A stretch of 64,000 nucleotides of DNA from Candidatus Rifleibacteriota bacterium (GCA_015233565.1 JADFXM010000039.1:1-64000); one strand, 5' to 3'; shown: positions 8,108-18,219, numbered from the stretch's first letter. The notes: generated by a model not told the origin, from the letters alone. Program-made: numbers and translations.

Positions 8108-11100
8108 TCAGTCCTTGCCCTGCTTCCCCTTCAGCTCTAACCATCGCCGCTTGCGAATCCAATAAAATAAAACCGGCAAAAACAAGTCTATCACTTCGTC
8201 GGCGATAAGAATTCCACCAAGTACGGGTGCGGCCATTGGGCGCATTATTTCCGCACCGGTACCCGTTGCCCAGAGCATTGGAGCAAGTCCCAGAATGGCG
8301 GTTCCTTCAGTAAGAAGTTTCGGGCGAAGGCGATGGACGGCGCCTTTCAGAATTGTGTCCTTGAGATCGTCCAGAGAGGTTATCTTTCCCAACCCACCAC
8401 GCTCGTCAAGTGCCATTCGTAGGTAGACCAGCATTATTATTCCGGTTTCTGCTGCCATTCCGAAACAAGCGATATATCCAACCCAGACAGCGACACTGAA
8501 GTTGTACCCGAAAAAGTATTGAAACATCACCCCGCCTGCAACTGCCCCTGGAACAGCCATCATCATCAGAAGAGAGTCGGCGAGGTCGTGATAAGTTATA
8601 TAAAGAATTATGAAAATGGTTAACGCAACAAGTGGAAATACGAGGGAAAGGGTTCTGCGGGCTCTAATCTGATGTTCGAATTGGCCGCTCCATTCAAGAT
8701 ACATTCCTTGCGGCAGGCTAATTTTTGCCCCTATTTCTCGCTGTGCTTCCTCCACGAATCCAACGATGTCACGATCTCGGACGTTAAGCTGGACATAGCT
8801 TCGCAGCATTCCATTTTCGCTTTTGATCATTGCGGGTCCTTCAACGACTGCGATTTCCGCTACTGTGGAAAGCGGAATTTGAAGGATTTTGGCACCAGAT
8901 CCGGAATTAAGTGGCGTCCCAGTGTTTGCTTTCATTCCGCTGGAATCACTTCCTGCGGTCGGAGCAGTCATTCCACCACTTCCACTTATAAGAAGCCGCC
9001 GGATTTTTTCTTCATCCTCGCGAAAATCGCGTGCATACCTTATTCGAACTGGAAATCGCTCACGTCCTTCAACAGTGGTCGTAATAACTTTCCCACCCAG
9101 CGCGACTTCCACCGTGTTCTGGATATCTTCGATGGAGATTCCGTATTTAGCGGCTTTCAATCGGTCGGGTCTGATCTCTATGTATCCTTTTCCGACATTT
9201 TGATCGGCAAACACGTCTGCTGCCCCCGGAAGAAGCCTCAAAACTGCGGCAATTTTTTCCGAAACTGTTTGGATTTCGGTAATATCGCTCCCAAAGACTT
9301 TTACTCCGATCATAGTTCTAACGCCTGTACTCAGCATATCTATACGATTGATTATAGGTTGTGTCCAGATGTTTCCCCAGCCTGGAATTGTCAGCATCTG
9401 ATCCATTTCACGAATGAGATCCGGTTTATTTTTCTTCCACAAAAAAACTTGGGATTTAAAACTGGAAACCAGTTGTTTGGTAAATCCATCAGACGCGTCA
9501 CTTGCAATTTCTTTGATCAGAATTCCCTTTTCATTTCCTTTTTTGGAAAGCTCTGAAACAACAATGGAAGTCCAGGCTTCTGCGGCATAATGAAACAATT
9601 CTTCATTGATAAGCCTGGTGCGGTTCTCAAGTTCCACTTTGCGTTTTTCACTTATTTCCTTAAAAAGTGATTGGGAAAGATCTTCACTCTGTTTTCCGGT
9701 TACAACGTTGAGAATCTCATTGAGCGTAGTGAAATAAGTGATTTCAGGAAGACGAAAATCTGTCTGACTAGCAATAATTTCGTGAGTAACAAAATAATCT
9801 CTGAATGCTCGGATCATTTTGTCGGCTTCTTCAAGCCTGATTCCGTTTGCTAAAGGTAAAATGAAAGTTTCCAAGCCTTTTGGAACTTCGGAATAACCTA
9901 ATGACTCATTATTTACCCACGCTCCGATTCTTCTGGCGTGTTTAATAAGATATTCCTGAGTGTGGGAAAGTAGGCGCCTTCCAAGTATCGGTGCAAATTC
10001 ATACTGTCTCTGAATACATAAACCACGCATTGCTTCATCGAATCTGGGCAACCCGTCCATCGTTATTTCATCAGCAAGCTTCTCTTTCAGCTCTGTAGAA
10101 AAGCTGGCGGCAAGAATTCCCATTTGCTGCGCTGTTGAGATTGCTTTGAACACTTGCTTTTGGGCATCTTGTTTCGAAATTTGACGCTTTGTCCAGTATT
10201 CCTGCGGTTGAAAATTTATAATGGTTTCAATCATATCAAGCGGGGAAGGATCAGTCGGAGTATCTGCACGACCGGATTTGCCAACCACTATTTCGACTTC
10301 AGGAACGCTTCTCAACAAAGCATCCCTGACTCGGATGTCATCTCCTGCCTCTGTGACTGAGGCGCGAGGAACAGTTATTGGCATTTCCAGAGAAGCCCCT
10401 TCATCCAGGGCTGGCATGAATTCGCGGCCAAGTCTTCCTGAAAAAAGCCATCCAAAGGCAAGAATAAGTATGAAAAACCAGATGACCAGTTTTGTTCTGT
10501 CCATCAGAAGCCGCAACACAGGTCGATATATTTCTATGACTTGTCGTACAATCCAGCTGTCTTCCTCTTTGCGAAGTCTTCCGCGAATCAGTAGAGGCAG
10601 AAGTGCTGGTACCAGGCTGATGGATATAATCGACACCCCCAAGAGTGCGAAAACTTTTGTGAATGCAAGCGGGTGAAACATTTTTCCTTCCATTCCTCCC
10701 AGTGCGAACACAGGAAGAAAGGACAAAATCATGATCATGACAGAAAAGAATATCGGACGTCCCACGCTCTGACAAACCGGAATGAGAAACTCGGTGGTAT
10801 CACCGCTCACAGGCTGATCGCCAAATTTTATGTGCAGATTGTGAGCGGCATTTTCAACCATTACAATCGACTGGTCAACGATTATTCCAATTGATATGGC
10901 AATCCCCGAAAGTGACATGATATTGGAGCTAATTCCGAAAACTTTCATTAAAATAATGGAAACTAAAACCGCCATGGGCAATGCGATGCAAACTGCGATG
11001 GAACAACCGAAGTGTCCCATTATTAATAATACAACCAGGCAGGTCACGATCAGTTCTTCTGTGAGAGTTCCAGTCAAAGTGTGGATTGCCCGATTTATCA

Positions 11101-12076
11101 AAGCTGTTCGATCATAAAATGGCACAATGGTGACCCCATCCGGAAGACCAGATTGCAGAGAGCGAATTTTTTCCTTCACTCTTTGAATTACCTCAAGTGG
11201 GTTCTCCCCGAATCGCATCATTACAACTCCGCCAACTGCTTCGTTGCCATCTTTTTCAAGAAAGGACCGCTTAAACTCGGGTCCTAGTTGTACGGTAGCG
11301 ACGTTTTTTACATATATTGGAACACCGTTTTTTTCAGAGATAAATGTGTTTTCGATATCCCGAATGGATTTAATCCATCCGACTGAGCGGATAAGATATT
11401 CGGCGTTGCCTTTGTGGATGACTCTTCCGCCGACTGAGGAATTGCTTCTTGCGACTGCGCTACTGACCTCTCCAAGGGAAAGAGAAAAAGCACGCAATTT
11501 ATTGGGATCAATATCGATCTGATACTCCCGCGCAGAACCGCCAACCGTAGCTACTTGCGCTACTCCGGGAACAGAATTAAGCTGGTAGCGAACATACCAA
11601 TCCTGTATTGCTCTCAGTCTATCAAAATCTATATTCCTGCCCTCGAGGGTGTACCAGAAAATCTGGCCGAGCGCTGTTGCGTCGGGAGCCATGTAAGGAA
11701 TGACCCCTGCCGGAAGAAAGGTATTGGTTGTACTCAGTCTCTCCAGAATTCTCTGCCTTGCAAAATAAAAATCGATACTGTCATCAAAAATAACGTTGAT
11801 CATCGAAAAATTGAATTCGCTTGAACTTCGAACTGCCTTGATCCCCGCCAAGCCTTGAAGATTTACCGAAAGGGGAAAAGTTATCTGATCTTCAATTTCC
11901 TTTGGGCTTCGGCCCATCCAGTCGGCAAAAACTACAACCTGATTTTCTGAAAGATCCGGGATAGCGTCAACCGGAGTCAGATATGCAACCCTGATTCCTA
12001 TAGCGGTCATCAACAAAGCTGCAACAAATACAATCAAACGATTGCGCATACAAAATCTGATGAATGTTTCAATCAT
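8108..12076 (-). CDS. CusA/CzcA-type heavy-metal RND efflux pump with large insertion
   Basis: Inner-membrane RND transporter of the heavy-metal efflux (HME) group; it would export metal cations by proton antiport with the adaptor and TolC-like proteins encoded upstream. Family phrases are clear: TPVDAIPDLSENQVVVFADWMGRSP at the N-terminus, GIIVDQSIVMVENA in TM4 (proton-relay Asp), RIDMLSTGVRTMIGVKVFG, and AETGIIMLVYLRMA near the C-terminus. It is 1322 residues, against about 1040-1050 usually. Most of the excess is a helical, charged segment at about residues 640-880, between the IETIINFQPQEYW region and the LTIPGWGN region; a further Ser/Gly/Thr-rich linker lies nearer the C-terminus. Which metal is exported cannot be told. 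It starts 3 bases after the adaptor gene's stop. Confidence 0.93.
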   Translation of the reverse strand: MIETFIRFCMRNRLIVFVAALLMTAIGIRVAYLTPVDAIPDLSENQVVVFADWMGRSPKEIEDQITFPLSVNLQGLAGIKAVRSSSEFNFSMINVIFDDSIDFYFARQRILERLSTTNTFLPAGVIPYMAPDATALGQIFWYTLEGRNIDFDRLRAIQDWYVRYQLNSVPGVAQVATVGGSAREYQIDIDPNKLRAFSLSLGEVSSAVARSNSSVGGRVIHKGNAEYLIRSVGWIKSIRDIENTFISEKNGVPIYVKNVATVQLGPEFKRSFLEKDGNEAVGGVVMMRFGENPLEVIQRVKEKIRSLQSGLPDGVTIVPFYDRTALINRAIHTLTGTLTEELIVTCLVVLLIMGHFGCSIAVCIALPMAVLVSIILMKVFGISSNIMSLSGIAISIGIIVDQSIVMVENAAHNLHIKFGDQPVSGDTTEFLIPVCQSVGRPIFFSVMIMILSFLPVFALGGMEGKMFHPLAFTKVFALLGVSIISISLVPALLPLLIRGRLRKEEDSWIVRQVIEIYRPVLRLLMDRTKLVIWFFILILAFGWLFSGRLGREFMPALDEGASLEMPITVPRASVTEAGDDIRVRDALLRSVPEVEIVVGKSGRADTPTDPSPLDMIETIINFQPQEYWTKRQISKQDAQKQVFKAISTAQQMGILAASFSTELKEKLADEITMDGLPRFDEAMRGLCIQRQYEFAPILGRRLLSHTQEYLIKHARRIGAWVNNESLGYSEVPKGLETFILPLANGIRLEEADKMIRAFRDYFVTHEIIASQTDFRLPEITYFTTLNEILNVVTGKQSEDLSQSLFKEISEKRKVELENRTRLINEELFHYAAEAWTSIVVSELSKKGNEKGILIKEIASDASDGFTKQLVSSFKSQVFLWKKNKPDLIREMDQMLTIPGWGNIWTQPIINRIDMLSTGVRTMIGVKVFGSDITEIQTVSEKIAAVLRLLPGAADVFADQNVGKGYIEIRPDRLKAAKYGISIEDIQNTVEVALGGKVITTTVEGRERFPVRIRYARDFREDEEKIRRLLISGSGGMTAPTAGSDSSGMKANTGTPLNSGSGAKILQIPLSTVAEIAVVEGPAMIKSENGMLRSYVQLNVRDRDIVGFVEEAQREIGAKISLPQGMYLEWSGQFEHQIRARRTLSLVFPLVALTIFIILYITYHDLADSLLMMMAVPGAVAGGVMFQYFFGYNFSVAVWVGYIACFGMAAETGIIMLVYLRMALDERGGLGKITSLDDLKDTILKGAVHRLRPKLLTEGTAILGLAPMLWATGTGAEIMRPMAAPVLGGILIADEVIDLFLPVLFYWIRKRRWLELKGKQGKD

Positions 12077-12079
12077 GGT

Positions 12080-13720
12080 TCAATTCCCGTGGTTGGAGAG
12101 GTCGACTGACGCAGATTGTACTGAGGCCGGCGACAAATTTTCAATTGTTGTGGGCTTTAGGTCGGTATTTCCTATAAAAGCTGCTCCAGCTGCTGGATTT
12201 AATCGTGTTTCTGCATCGATCAGGAATGATCCATGTGCTACAATTTTTTCCCCGGCCTTCAAACCGCTGAAAACTGGATAATAAACGTCTGCACGCGGCC
12301 CCAGAGAAACCAGTCTTCCCTCGTAAATACCTTCGGCCTGTTCAACATAGACTATCTTTCTGGTCCCGGTATCGATCACAGCAGTTTCCGGGACTGCAAG
12401 TACGCCACGTGCTGAGGTTTCCAAGCGATGGGGCTCGAGGTCCATGTCCATGTAAGGTTTGCAGATCGGGCATTTTCCGGCTTTCCCGGATTTCACCTCG
12501 GGATGCATAGGGCAGGAGTAAACTAAATTTTCATTTGCTTCTACCGGCTTTTCTTTTAATGTAAGTTTCATTAAGCATTTTGGACATTTTCCCGGCTCAG
12601 ATTGCTCAATTTCCGGATGCATTACGCAGGTATAAATGTCTGGTTTATTAGAACTGACTGGCTGGACTATGCCTCGAAATTCGTCGAAATCGCTGAAAAC
12701 GGCCTGAATGATTGTTGTACCAAACATTCCAGGTTTCAGTTTCATTGCTGTATTGTTCAGATCGATACGAACGTTTACTGTGCGGGATTCTTTCTCGAAT
12801 GTCGGATCCAAAAAAGCTACAGTTCCTGTAAATGACGCGCCTGGATAAGCGGGGGTTTCAAAACGTGCGGATTGTCCGATTCTTATATATGGCATATCGT
12901 CTTCAAATACCCGGCATACCAACCAGACAACGTTCAGATTTGCCAAGTCAAAAAGGTTCATTCCCTCTTCAACATATTGCCCTTCTATTACTGATTTTTT
13001 TACGACAACTCCATTCATTGGGGAGGTTAGAGTTAAATTGTCAGCACCACCTTTTTTGAGAACTGTTTCAATTTGATCAGGTGTAATTCCCAGATAAAGC
13101 AGTTTCTTTTTTATCGCTTCGGATACACCCCCAAGGGCGCTTCCCTGCTTGCTGTTGGTAAGGAGCTCCTCGAAGGTTGTAATTATTGGTGGGCTGTAAA
13201 TCTGTGCAAGAGGCTCACCGGCTTGGACTCCGGCTCCAACAAAGTTTACGAGGAGTTTTTCAATTCGCCCGGGATAACGTGCGGAAACACGTGCAAGTTT
13301 ACGTTCGTCAAAAACAACTTCACCCAGGCTCTCAATTTCTCGCACCAGAGGCTGATATGAGACTGCAGCTGTTTTGATTCCGGCAAGTGAAACCTGGTAT
13401 GGGGAAATTGTTACACGACCAGTGATATTTGGTGGTAGCGGAGCGAGCACTCCCTTGGCACGCTTCGAAAGGGGCATTCCACAAATTGGACAGTTACCGT
13501 TTTGGGAGCGGATGATGTTTGGATGCATCGGGCAAAAAAACTCTGTCAATTCCTGGACAATATTTCCAGGTGTTGCTGAGGAGCGAAAAAACCGTTCCCA
13601 ATAATTTGCTATTGTGTCCCAACAACCGACAATCAAACCTGTAATGACTAGTAATCCAACAAAGCGTAAACGCACCTCTATTAATTGCCGCCACATTCGG
13701 GGTGTCATTTGCTCTTCCAT
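12080..13720 (-). CDS. CusB-type periplasmic adaptor with three metal-binding modules
   Basis: Membrane-fusion (adaptor) protein, 546 residues, linking the RND pump to the outer-membrane channel. After an N-terminal membrane anchor (~12-30) comes a Cys-His metal-binding module (FFCPMHPNI..CPICGM), then the lipoyl/barrel-sandwich and beta-barrel core (GEVVFDERKLARVSARYPGR, SPMNGVVVKKSVIEGQYV, GMFGTTI). Two further modules of the same kind are inserted late in the protein (CVMHPEIE..CPKCLM and SCPMHPEV..CPICKPYMDMD). The core resumes with LAVPETAVIDTG and IVAHGSFLIDAETRL. Three such modules could deliver or sense metal ions. A purine-rich GAGGAGAG ribosome site precedes the ATG. Closely coupled to the pump gene. 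Confidence 0.92.
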   Translation of the reverse strand: MEEQMTPRMWRQLIEVRLRFVGLLVITGLIVGCWDTIANYWERFFRSSATPGNIVQELTEFFCPMHPNIIRSQNGNCPICGMPLSKRAKGVLAPLPPNITGRVTISPYQVSLAGIKTAAVSYQPLVREIESLGEVVFDERKLARVSARYPGRIEKLLVNFVGAGVQAGEPLAQIYSPPIITTFEELLTNSKQGSALGGVSEAIKKKLLYLGITPDQIETVLKKGGADNLTLTSPMNGVVVKKSVIEGQYVEEGMNLFDLANLNVVWLVCRVFEDDMPYIRIGQSARFETPAYPGASFTGTVAFLDPTFEKESRTVNVRIDLNNTAMKLKPGMFGTTIIQAVFSDFDEFRGIVQPVSSNKPDIYTCVMHPEIEQSEPGKCPKCLMKLTLKEKPVEANENLVYSCPMHPEVKSGKAGKCPICKPYMDMDLEPHRLETSARGVLAVPETAVIDTGTRKIVYVEQAEGIYEGRLVSLGPRADVYYPVFSGLKAGEKIVAHGSFLIDAETRLNPAAGAAFIGNTDLKPTTIENLSPASVQSASVDLSNHGN

Positions 13721-14012
13721 TGATTCTCTCCTCTCAAAGCAAATTGGAATAATCTCTTTAAAAAAGTTTTTTTTTCAATAATACGTACAAATACTAAGAG
13801 GAACTTTTTCAAATTCCAAGAACCGCATCAAAACAAATTCGGTTTTTGTCAATTTTGCCTTTCTTAGCAACGATACATACCATTGATTTTTTTAGCAATC
13901 TTGAATTGGATTTTTTCTCTTCATAGTATGTCAATAACTGGTGGTTAGTACTAAACTAAACGTTGCAAGTTAACACCATGCCATTGCGAGGCAAACTGCG
14001 GTTGAAGTGCAG

Positions 14013-15524
14013 TCAATTCTTCCCGGTTGGAAAATTACACGATCCCGAAACTTCGAAAATCTTTCCCAATGCTTTATAGGCTTCAAATTCGTATCGAATG
14101 GAATTCATCTGGGAAGAAAACGAGCTTAAGAACAGCTCCATCCAGTCCGAAAATGCAATCTGTCCAGTTCGGTATGCTGAGCCGGCACTGTCCAGTGTAG
14201 TTTCCAGTCTGGGAAAGACAATATTTCGCTCAGTTTTTAAAGATTCCCGAGCGTTTTCAAACCCGGTCACTGCTTCTGTCAGCTCAGAAATTGTTGAATT
14301 GCGTATTTCGGCCACTTTGGCTTTTTCTGACCCGATTTGTTGCTCAAGTTCCCGGAGGTACGAAGCCTGTTCAGCTAATTCCAACGGATTTGGCATAGTG
14401 ACGTCAGTGCCAAAACTGATTTTGTAGGAATCCAAGGCAGCGGAACTATTTTTTCCGATACCCATTTCCGAATTTGATTGATTCGATTTGCTTGTCATTC
14501 CTGATTTTGGATATGCAAATCCAGGCGAAATCTTTGCAAAGACAAATCGTTTTTTTAGTGACAGAAGGGTTTCCAGAAGTTTGATTCCGATTTCTGCAAT
14601 TCTTACTTCCTGTCGTTTTTCCTGTGCCGCTTGGGTTAAATTTTTCCGGTCAACTGGAAAATTTAGGGAAGGAAGCTGAATACTTCCAAAAGAACCATCG
14701 GCTGCCCGTGCCAGAAGGTGATTGATTTCTGCAATGGAAGCTTTTTGCATGCGTAGCATGGAAGCGCGATCGTTCTTCATTCGATCTTGTTCAACCTGAA
14801 GTCGGGTTAACTCAGGATACATGGATTTTCCAGTTATGAAACGTGTTTTCAGTGAATTTCCAAAAGCTTCGAGAGCCGCTAAATTCTTTTCTGTAACGGA
14901 AATTGAGGCCCGAAACATTTGGTATTCAGCTGCTTTGTTCAACAATTTGATTTCCAAATTCCGGAGTTTCATGAAATATTCTTCCATGGCCATTTCAACT
15001 TCGAGACGGGCGAGCTTGCCATTAAATGTGGAAATTCCAGGGCTTGGGAAAAACAATTCTTGCGATTCCCCCATTGCCGAAGAAGAAGTGCGGGTTTCGA
15101 TGGCCTGGGTGAAAGACCTGTACTGGGCGGCAAGAGCATCTACAAACATAGTTTGTGGATACATTTCAGCCCTGGCCTGGATTGTCTTCTTAGATGATTC
15201 CAGATCGGGATTTCTTGCAAAAGCTAGTGTTTGCAGGAAAATCAGCGAAACATTGCCGGATAGAATTTTTTCAATTGATTTGTCATTCAGAGGTTTGGAG
15301 GTAATTCCGGAAAGAGTTGTTTCATTCGGTTGAAAAACTTCATCATTTCTGAAATCAAAATTGGTCGTCCGTTGGTACAATTCTTTTAAATTTCCATTCT
15401 CCGAAAAAGCAAAATCGGATGAAAAAGAAGCAATCAAAGGCGAGCACTCTGCCGAACTGGGACCAAAAAATCCGGGAAAGAGAAAAATTAGGATCAGAAA
15501 ATTCATGAATTTCTTCATTTCCAT
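14013..15524 (-). CDS. TolC-family outer-membrane efflux protein (second copy)
   Basis: A 503-residue exported protein with a signal peptide (MKKFMNFLILIFLFPGFFG) and long amphipathic helices containing evenly spaced Leu, Ala and Glu, as in the outer-membrane channels of tripartite pumps (for example PELTRLQVEQDRMKND and YRTGQIAFSDWMELF near the end, a place where the family often has a YxxGxxxxxD/LL motif). It is more divergent than the next gene. The ATG at 15524 gives a 10-base overlap; ATG 15518, six bases on, makes a 4-base ATGA overlap with the upstream gene and may be the real start. A gap of 292 bases separates it from the adaptor gene, so a second promoter there is possible. Confidence 0.75.
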   Translation of the reverse strand: MEMKKFMNFLILIFLFPGFFGPSSAECSPLIASFSSDFAFSENGNLKELYQRTTNFDFRNDEVFQPNETTLSGITSKPLNDKSIEKILSGNVSLIFLQTLAFARNPDLESSKKTIQARAEMYPQTMFVDALAAQYRSFTQAIETRTSSSAMGESQELFFPSPGISTFNGKLARLEVEMAMEEYFMKLRNLEIKLLNKAAEYQMFRASISVTEKNLAALEAFGNSLKTRFITGKSMYPELTRLQVEQDRMKNDRASMLRMQKASIAEINHLLARAADGSFGSIQLPSLNFPVDRKNLTQAAQEKRQEVRIAEIGIKLLETLLSLKKRFVFAKISPGFAYPKSGMTSKSNQSNSEMGIGKNSSAALDSYKISFGTDVTMPNPLELAEQASYLRELEQQIGSEKAKVAEIRNSTISELTEAVTGFENARESLKTERNIVFPRLETTLDSAGSAYRTGQIAFSDWMELFLSSFSSQMNSIRYEFEAYKALGKIFEVSGSCNFPTGKN

Positions 15525-16873
15525 AATGTTTTTCTATCAATTTCCGGAGCGCTCCCAAGAAGTGTGACCATTCTTGCCTGAGCTTGCCTGTAATCAGCAA
15601 TCGCGCGTCGATATGCCAGAAGAAAATTCAGTCGTACTGCTTGTGCTTCCAGGGATTCAGGAATAATCTCTGAAACCTCGGAACGATTTACTAATGAATT
15701 TTCAAGTGTAAGTTGAGATTGCGGTAAAAGCGAATCTTCATATATCCTGATCGTTCGCCAAAGGGTTTGAGTTCTTACATATTGTGCTGTTATGTCGGAA
15801 GCCAGGTTTTGTTGTAAACCTGTTTTTTCGGCCTCGGCAGCGTAAGTTTTGTGCTCCGCTTCTCTAACCTTTGCCCGATTTTTCCCCTCCCAAATCGGGA
15901 AGTTTAAATCAAAGCGATAGGTGTCTCCCTGGTAATTCACCCTCAGGTTACGGTCACGTTGTTGAGAGTAGCCGACAGTAATATCAGGAACCCTTTCTTT
16001 TCTGGACATTTCTTTTTCCTGTTTTGCCATTTGAATGGCAAGAGCTGCCATGTGCAAATCGGGCTGATCATCGTCCAGAAGTTTCAGTAATTCTGTTAAA
16101 GAAGCCACTGGCGGCTCTATTTGATAAATCGGTTTCATTGCTGGCGATACTTGGCGAATGGAAGCCACGGATAGGGGTCTGTCAATCGGTCGATTCAACA
16201 GGGAATTAATGCGAGCCTGTTCGGCGACTCTAAGCTCCTTTAAGATGGCTTCGTCATAACCTGCCTGGGATAGTTGAGTCTGAATGCGCTGAATCTCAGA
16301 TAAAATTGCCGGAGAAGTTGTCCGAGAGGTGGCAACTTCAGAAATCCGATCCAGAACTTTGCGGTTTTCTGAGATGATTTTGATTGCATCATCAAGGTAA
16401 GTTATTTCTTCGTAGGAATTTTTCAAGGCTTCAAGTTTGCTCAAAACAACCGTTTGAAATTGTGCCTTTTCCATTTCAACACGAGTCCCAGCTATATGAC
16501 CAGCCAGTTTTTTCTTCCCAGCCAGAGGAATCATCTGCGAAATACCAAAGTTTTTTGCCCCGTTTATCATTTCCATTTCAGTTGTAGGATTGGGAACCAA
16601 CATTAATCCAAGCATAGGATCGGGCCAGGTTTTTTCAATCGAAATTCGCTCTTTGGAGGCAAGAATTTTTTCTCTACTAGCCCTTATTTGGGGGTTTTCT
16701 TTGAAGAGCTCTGTTATAAGTGAAGGCAAGGTTTCTTCCAACTTCAAAGATTGCGGTTTTGATGGACTTTCGGGTTGAGTTGCACAAACCCAATCCGGTC
16801 CAGTTATCCAGAAAAATGTGGCAATAAAAACCAAGAAAAAACTTTTAGATCCAGAAAAAAAGTCTCTTTGCAT
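15515..16873 (-). CDS. TolC-family outer-membrane efflux protein (CusC/CzcC-like)
   Basis: A 452-residue outer-membrane channel component. It has a signal peptide (hydrophobic part FFLVFIATFFWITG), then the duplicated helical repeats of the OEP family: LITELFKENPQIRASREKI, a WPDPMLGLMLVP segment and FGISQMIPLAGKK in the first half, and DITVGYSQQRD, FDLNFPIWEGKNRAKVREA in the second. The phrase FPIW(E)GKNRAKVREAE closely resembles CzcC-type proteins. It is the first gene of the efflux run on this strand and has a good ribosome site (GAGGGGA, 6-7 bases before ATG). Two consecutive OEP genes in one pump operon are unusual; one may provide the channel for this pump and the other a variant channel. 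Confidence 0.85.
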   Translation of the reverse strand: MQRDFFSGSKSFFLVFIATFFWITGPDWVCATQPESPSKPQSLKLEETLPSLITELFKENPQIRASREKILASKERISIEKTWPDPMLGLMLVPNPTTEMEMINGAKNFGISQMIPLAGKKKLAGHIAGTRVEMEKAQFQTVVLSKLEALKNSYEEITYLDDAIKIISENRKVLDRISEVATSRTTSPAILSEIQRIQTQLSQAGYDEAILKELRVAEQARINSLLNRPIDRPLSVASIRQVSPAMKPIYQIEPPVASLTELLKLLDDDQPDLHMAALAIQMAKQEKEMSRKERVPDITVGYSQQRDRNLRVNYQGDTYRFDLNFPIWEGKNRAKVREAEHKTYAAEAEKTGLQQNLASDITAQYVRTQTLWRTIRIYEDSLLPQSQLTLENSLVNRSEVSEIIPESLEAQAVRLNFLLAYRRAIADYRQAQARMVTLLGSAPEIDRKTLWK

Positions 16874-18131
16874 ATCAATCCCCTCAAATTTTTTTTTCCG
16901 ACGGAGTGTTTTTCGCTTCTAAGACTTGAATAAACCACCATGGTCCTCTGTCACAATTGAATTTATAGTATCTACTCAAATAATCTGCGGCTTTATACGG
17001 CGGCTTCGACTGTGCTCTGTCCGCGACCCGTTCGTTGAGCGGAGTCGAAACGACCTTCGCGATCAACATCTACACTCATCTGTGGCTAAGGACTAGTTTT
17101 TTTAATTTAGAAAAGGCTTGTTGATCTTTATTGCGATGAAGCTTTCTGAAATTGAGAGAGGGTTTCATGGAAATAACGAAAAATAATAGCATACCCTCCC
17201 CAAAAAAACATCATCAAGACATTGTGTTCAGCAATAATCCATTTAAGTGCTGAAGCGAAGTTCAGAACCCTTCTGATTGAGTGTTCCTTCAAACCGAGAA
17301 ACATAAAGACAGCAACAAAGAGTAAATTCATATTGACATTGGCAATTAACCAGACAATTCAAAAAAAAATCGCGAAAAATTATTTTTTCCAAGTTTTCTG
17401 CACTTGCGTTGGTGCAGGTTAACAAGTCAAGTATTTTTACTCTTTTTCGCTGACATAAAGAGTTCAGCCTTGCAAAAAAAGGTTCAATAAACATTATTTT
17501 TTACCATTTTGCACGAATTTTTTCTACTTTCAGAATTCCAATTCCCGAGGATATAGTCATGGGACCATTTTCCCAAAACCTGAAAGTGTGAACTAGTTTG
17601 GATGCGATTCCTTCCTTAACTTTTGGATTATTTGGTCTCATACCAATTACAATTAGTTCGTTCATACGCCTTGTTTCTCGCTTCAGATCTGCGTAAAATT
17701 AGATTTTATCTGACAGAAATGAATGTTTCAACCATCCAGTAAGGGATCCTAATTTTCCCGAAAATTTCGTTTTTTCTTGGAGAATAAAGCGATCCCTTTT
17801 CATTTTGGTCAAATCAAAGTCCTTGGGGAAGTGCACGTATTTTTTAGGATTGGTCTCAAAACAAAATTCGGGCTGAAAACTTTTTAATCTCTACGGAATC
17901 GGCTTTTGAAGCTGAACAATCAAAGAAAATGAAGTTTACGACAACAGGAATTCTGACTTTAGGTTGGAGGGACAATACAAAGTCCTGGTCAAAAAGCCTT
18001 TTGTAAGTAAATAATATTAATAAAAATTTATTTTTCTAATTTATTTATCCGTTAATAAAAGATTTTTAATTTAAATTTTTATATAGCTGTAAGTTCAATA
18101 TGTTAGTAAATTTGTTTTTATAATTTTTTTG
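16874..18131. other. Long non-coding stretch between the efflux run and gdhA
   Basis: No convincing gene in 1.26 kb; short frames here are low-complexity and lack ribosome sites. It contains the inverted-repeat motif at 17005-17055 and is very AT-rich from 17,990 to 18,130 (runs of T and A), typical of an upstream promoter element. Two ribosome-site-less fragments around 17,460-17,700 could be decayed coding sequence, but nothing is recognisable. Confidence 0.5.
17005..17055. repeat. Dispersed TTCGACT...GAGCGGAGTCGAA motif, copy 1
   Basis: The stretch has TTCGACT at 17005-17011 and its complement AGTCGAA at 17043-17049, with TTGAGCGGAGTCGAA at the right. The right half matches the copy at 41600-41619 (TGAGCGGAGTCGAAGCGACC) with one difference, and in reverse orientation resembles 21062-21083. 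Motifs of this kind are common dispersed repeats in several bacterial phyla. Confidence 0.5.
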
Positions 18132-18160
18132 TTTACATACTGTTTTTTGTTAGGTATAGT
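18132..18160 (+). promoter_or_regulatory. Sigma-70-type promoter of gdhA
   Basis: TTTACA (18132-18137), a 17-base spacer and TATAGT (18155-18160), preceded by AT-rich sequence that could act as an UP element. The distance to the gdhA ATG is about 60 bases, and GGAGGA lies about 10 bases before the ATG. Confidence 0.6.
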
Positions 18161-18219
18161 TTCTATATTCGCGTATCGCGACAAAATAAATTTTATTTTT
18201 TTCTGGAGGAATTTAAGGA

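Noticed and set aside
7820..8140. 106-codon frame between the receiver-kinase and the pump gene
   Set aside because: It overlaps both neighbours, has no ribosome site and no recognisable sequence. The region may contain a small hairpin (7892-7913) but nothing more.
8672..9556. 294-codon plus-strand frame opposite the CusA-like gene
   Set aside because: It is an antisense shadow inside a well-supported coding sequence and lacks any family resemblance.
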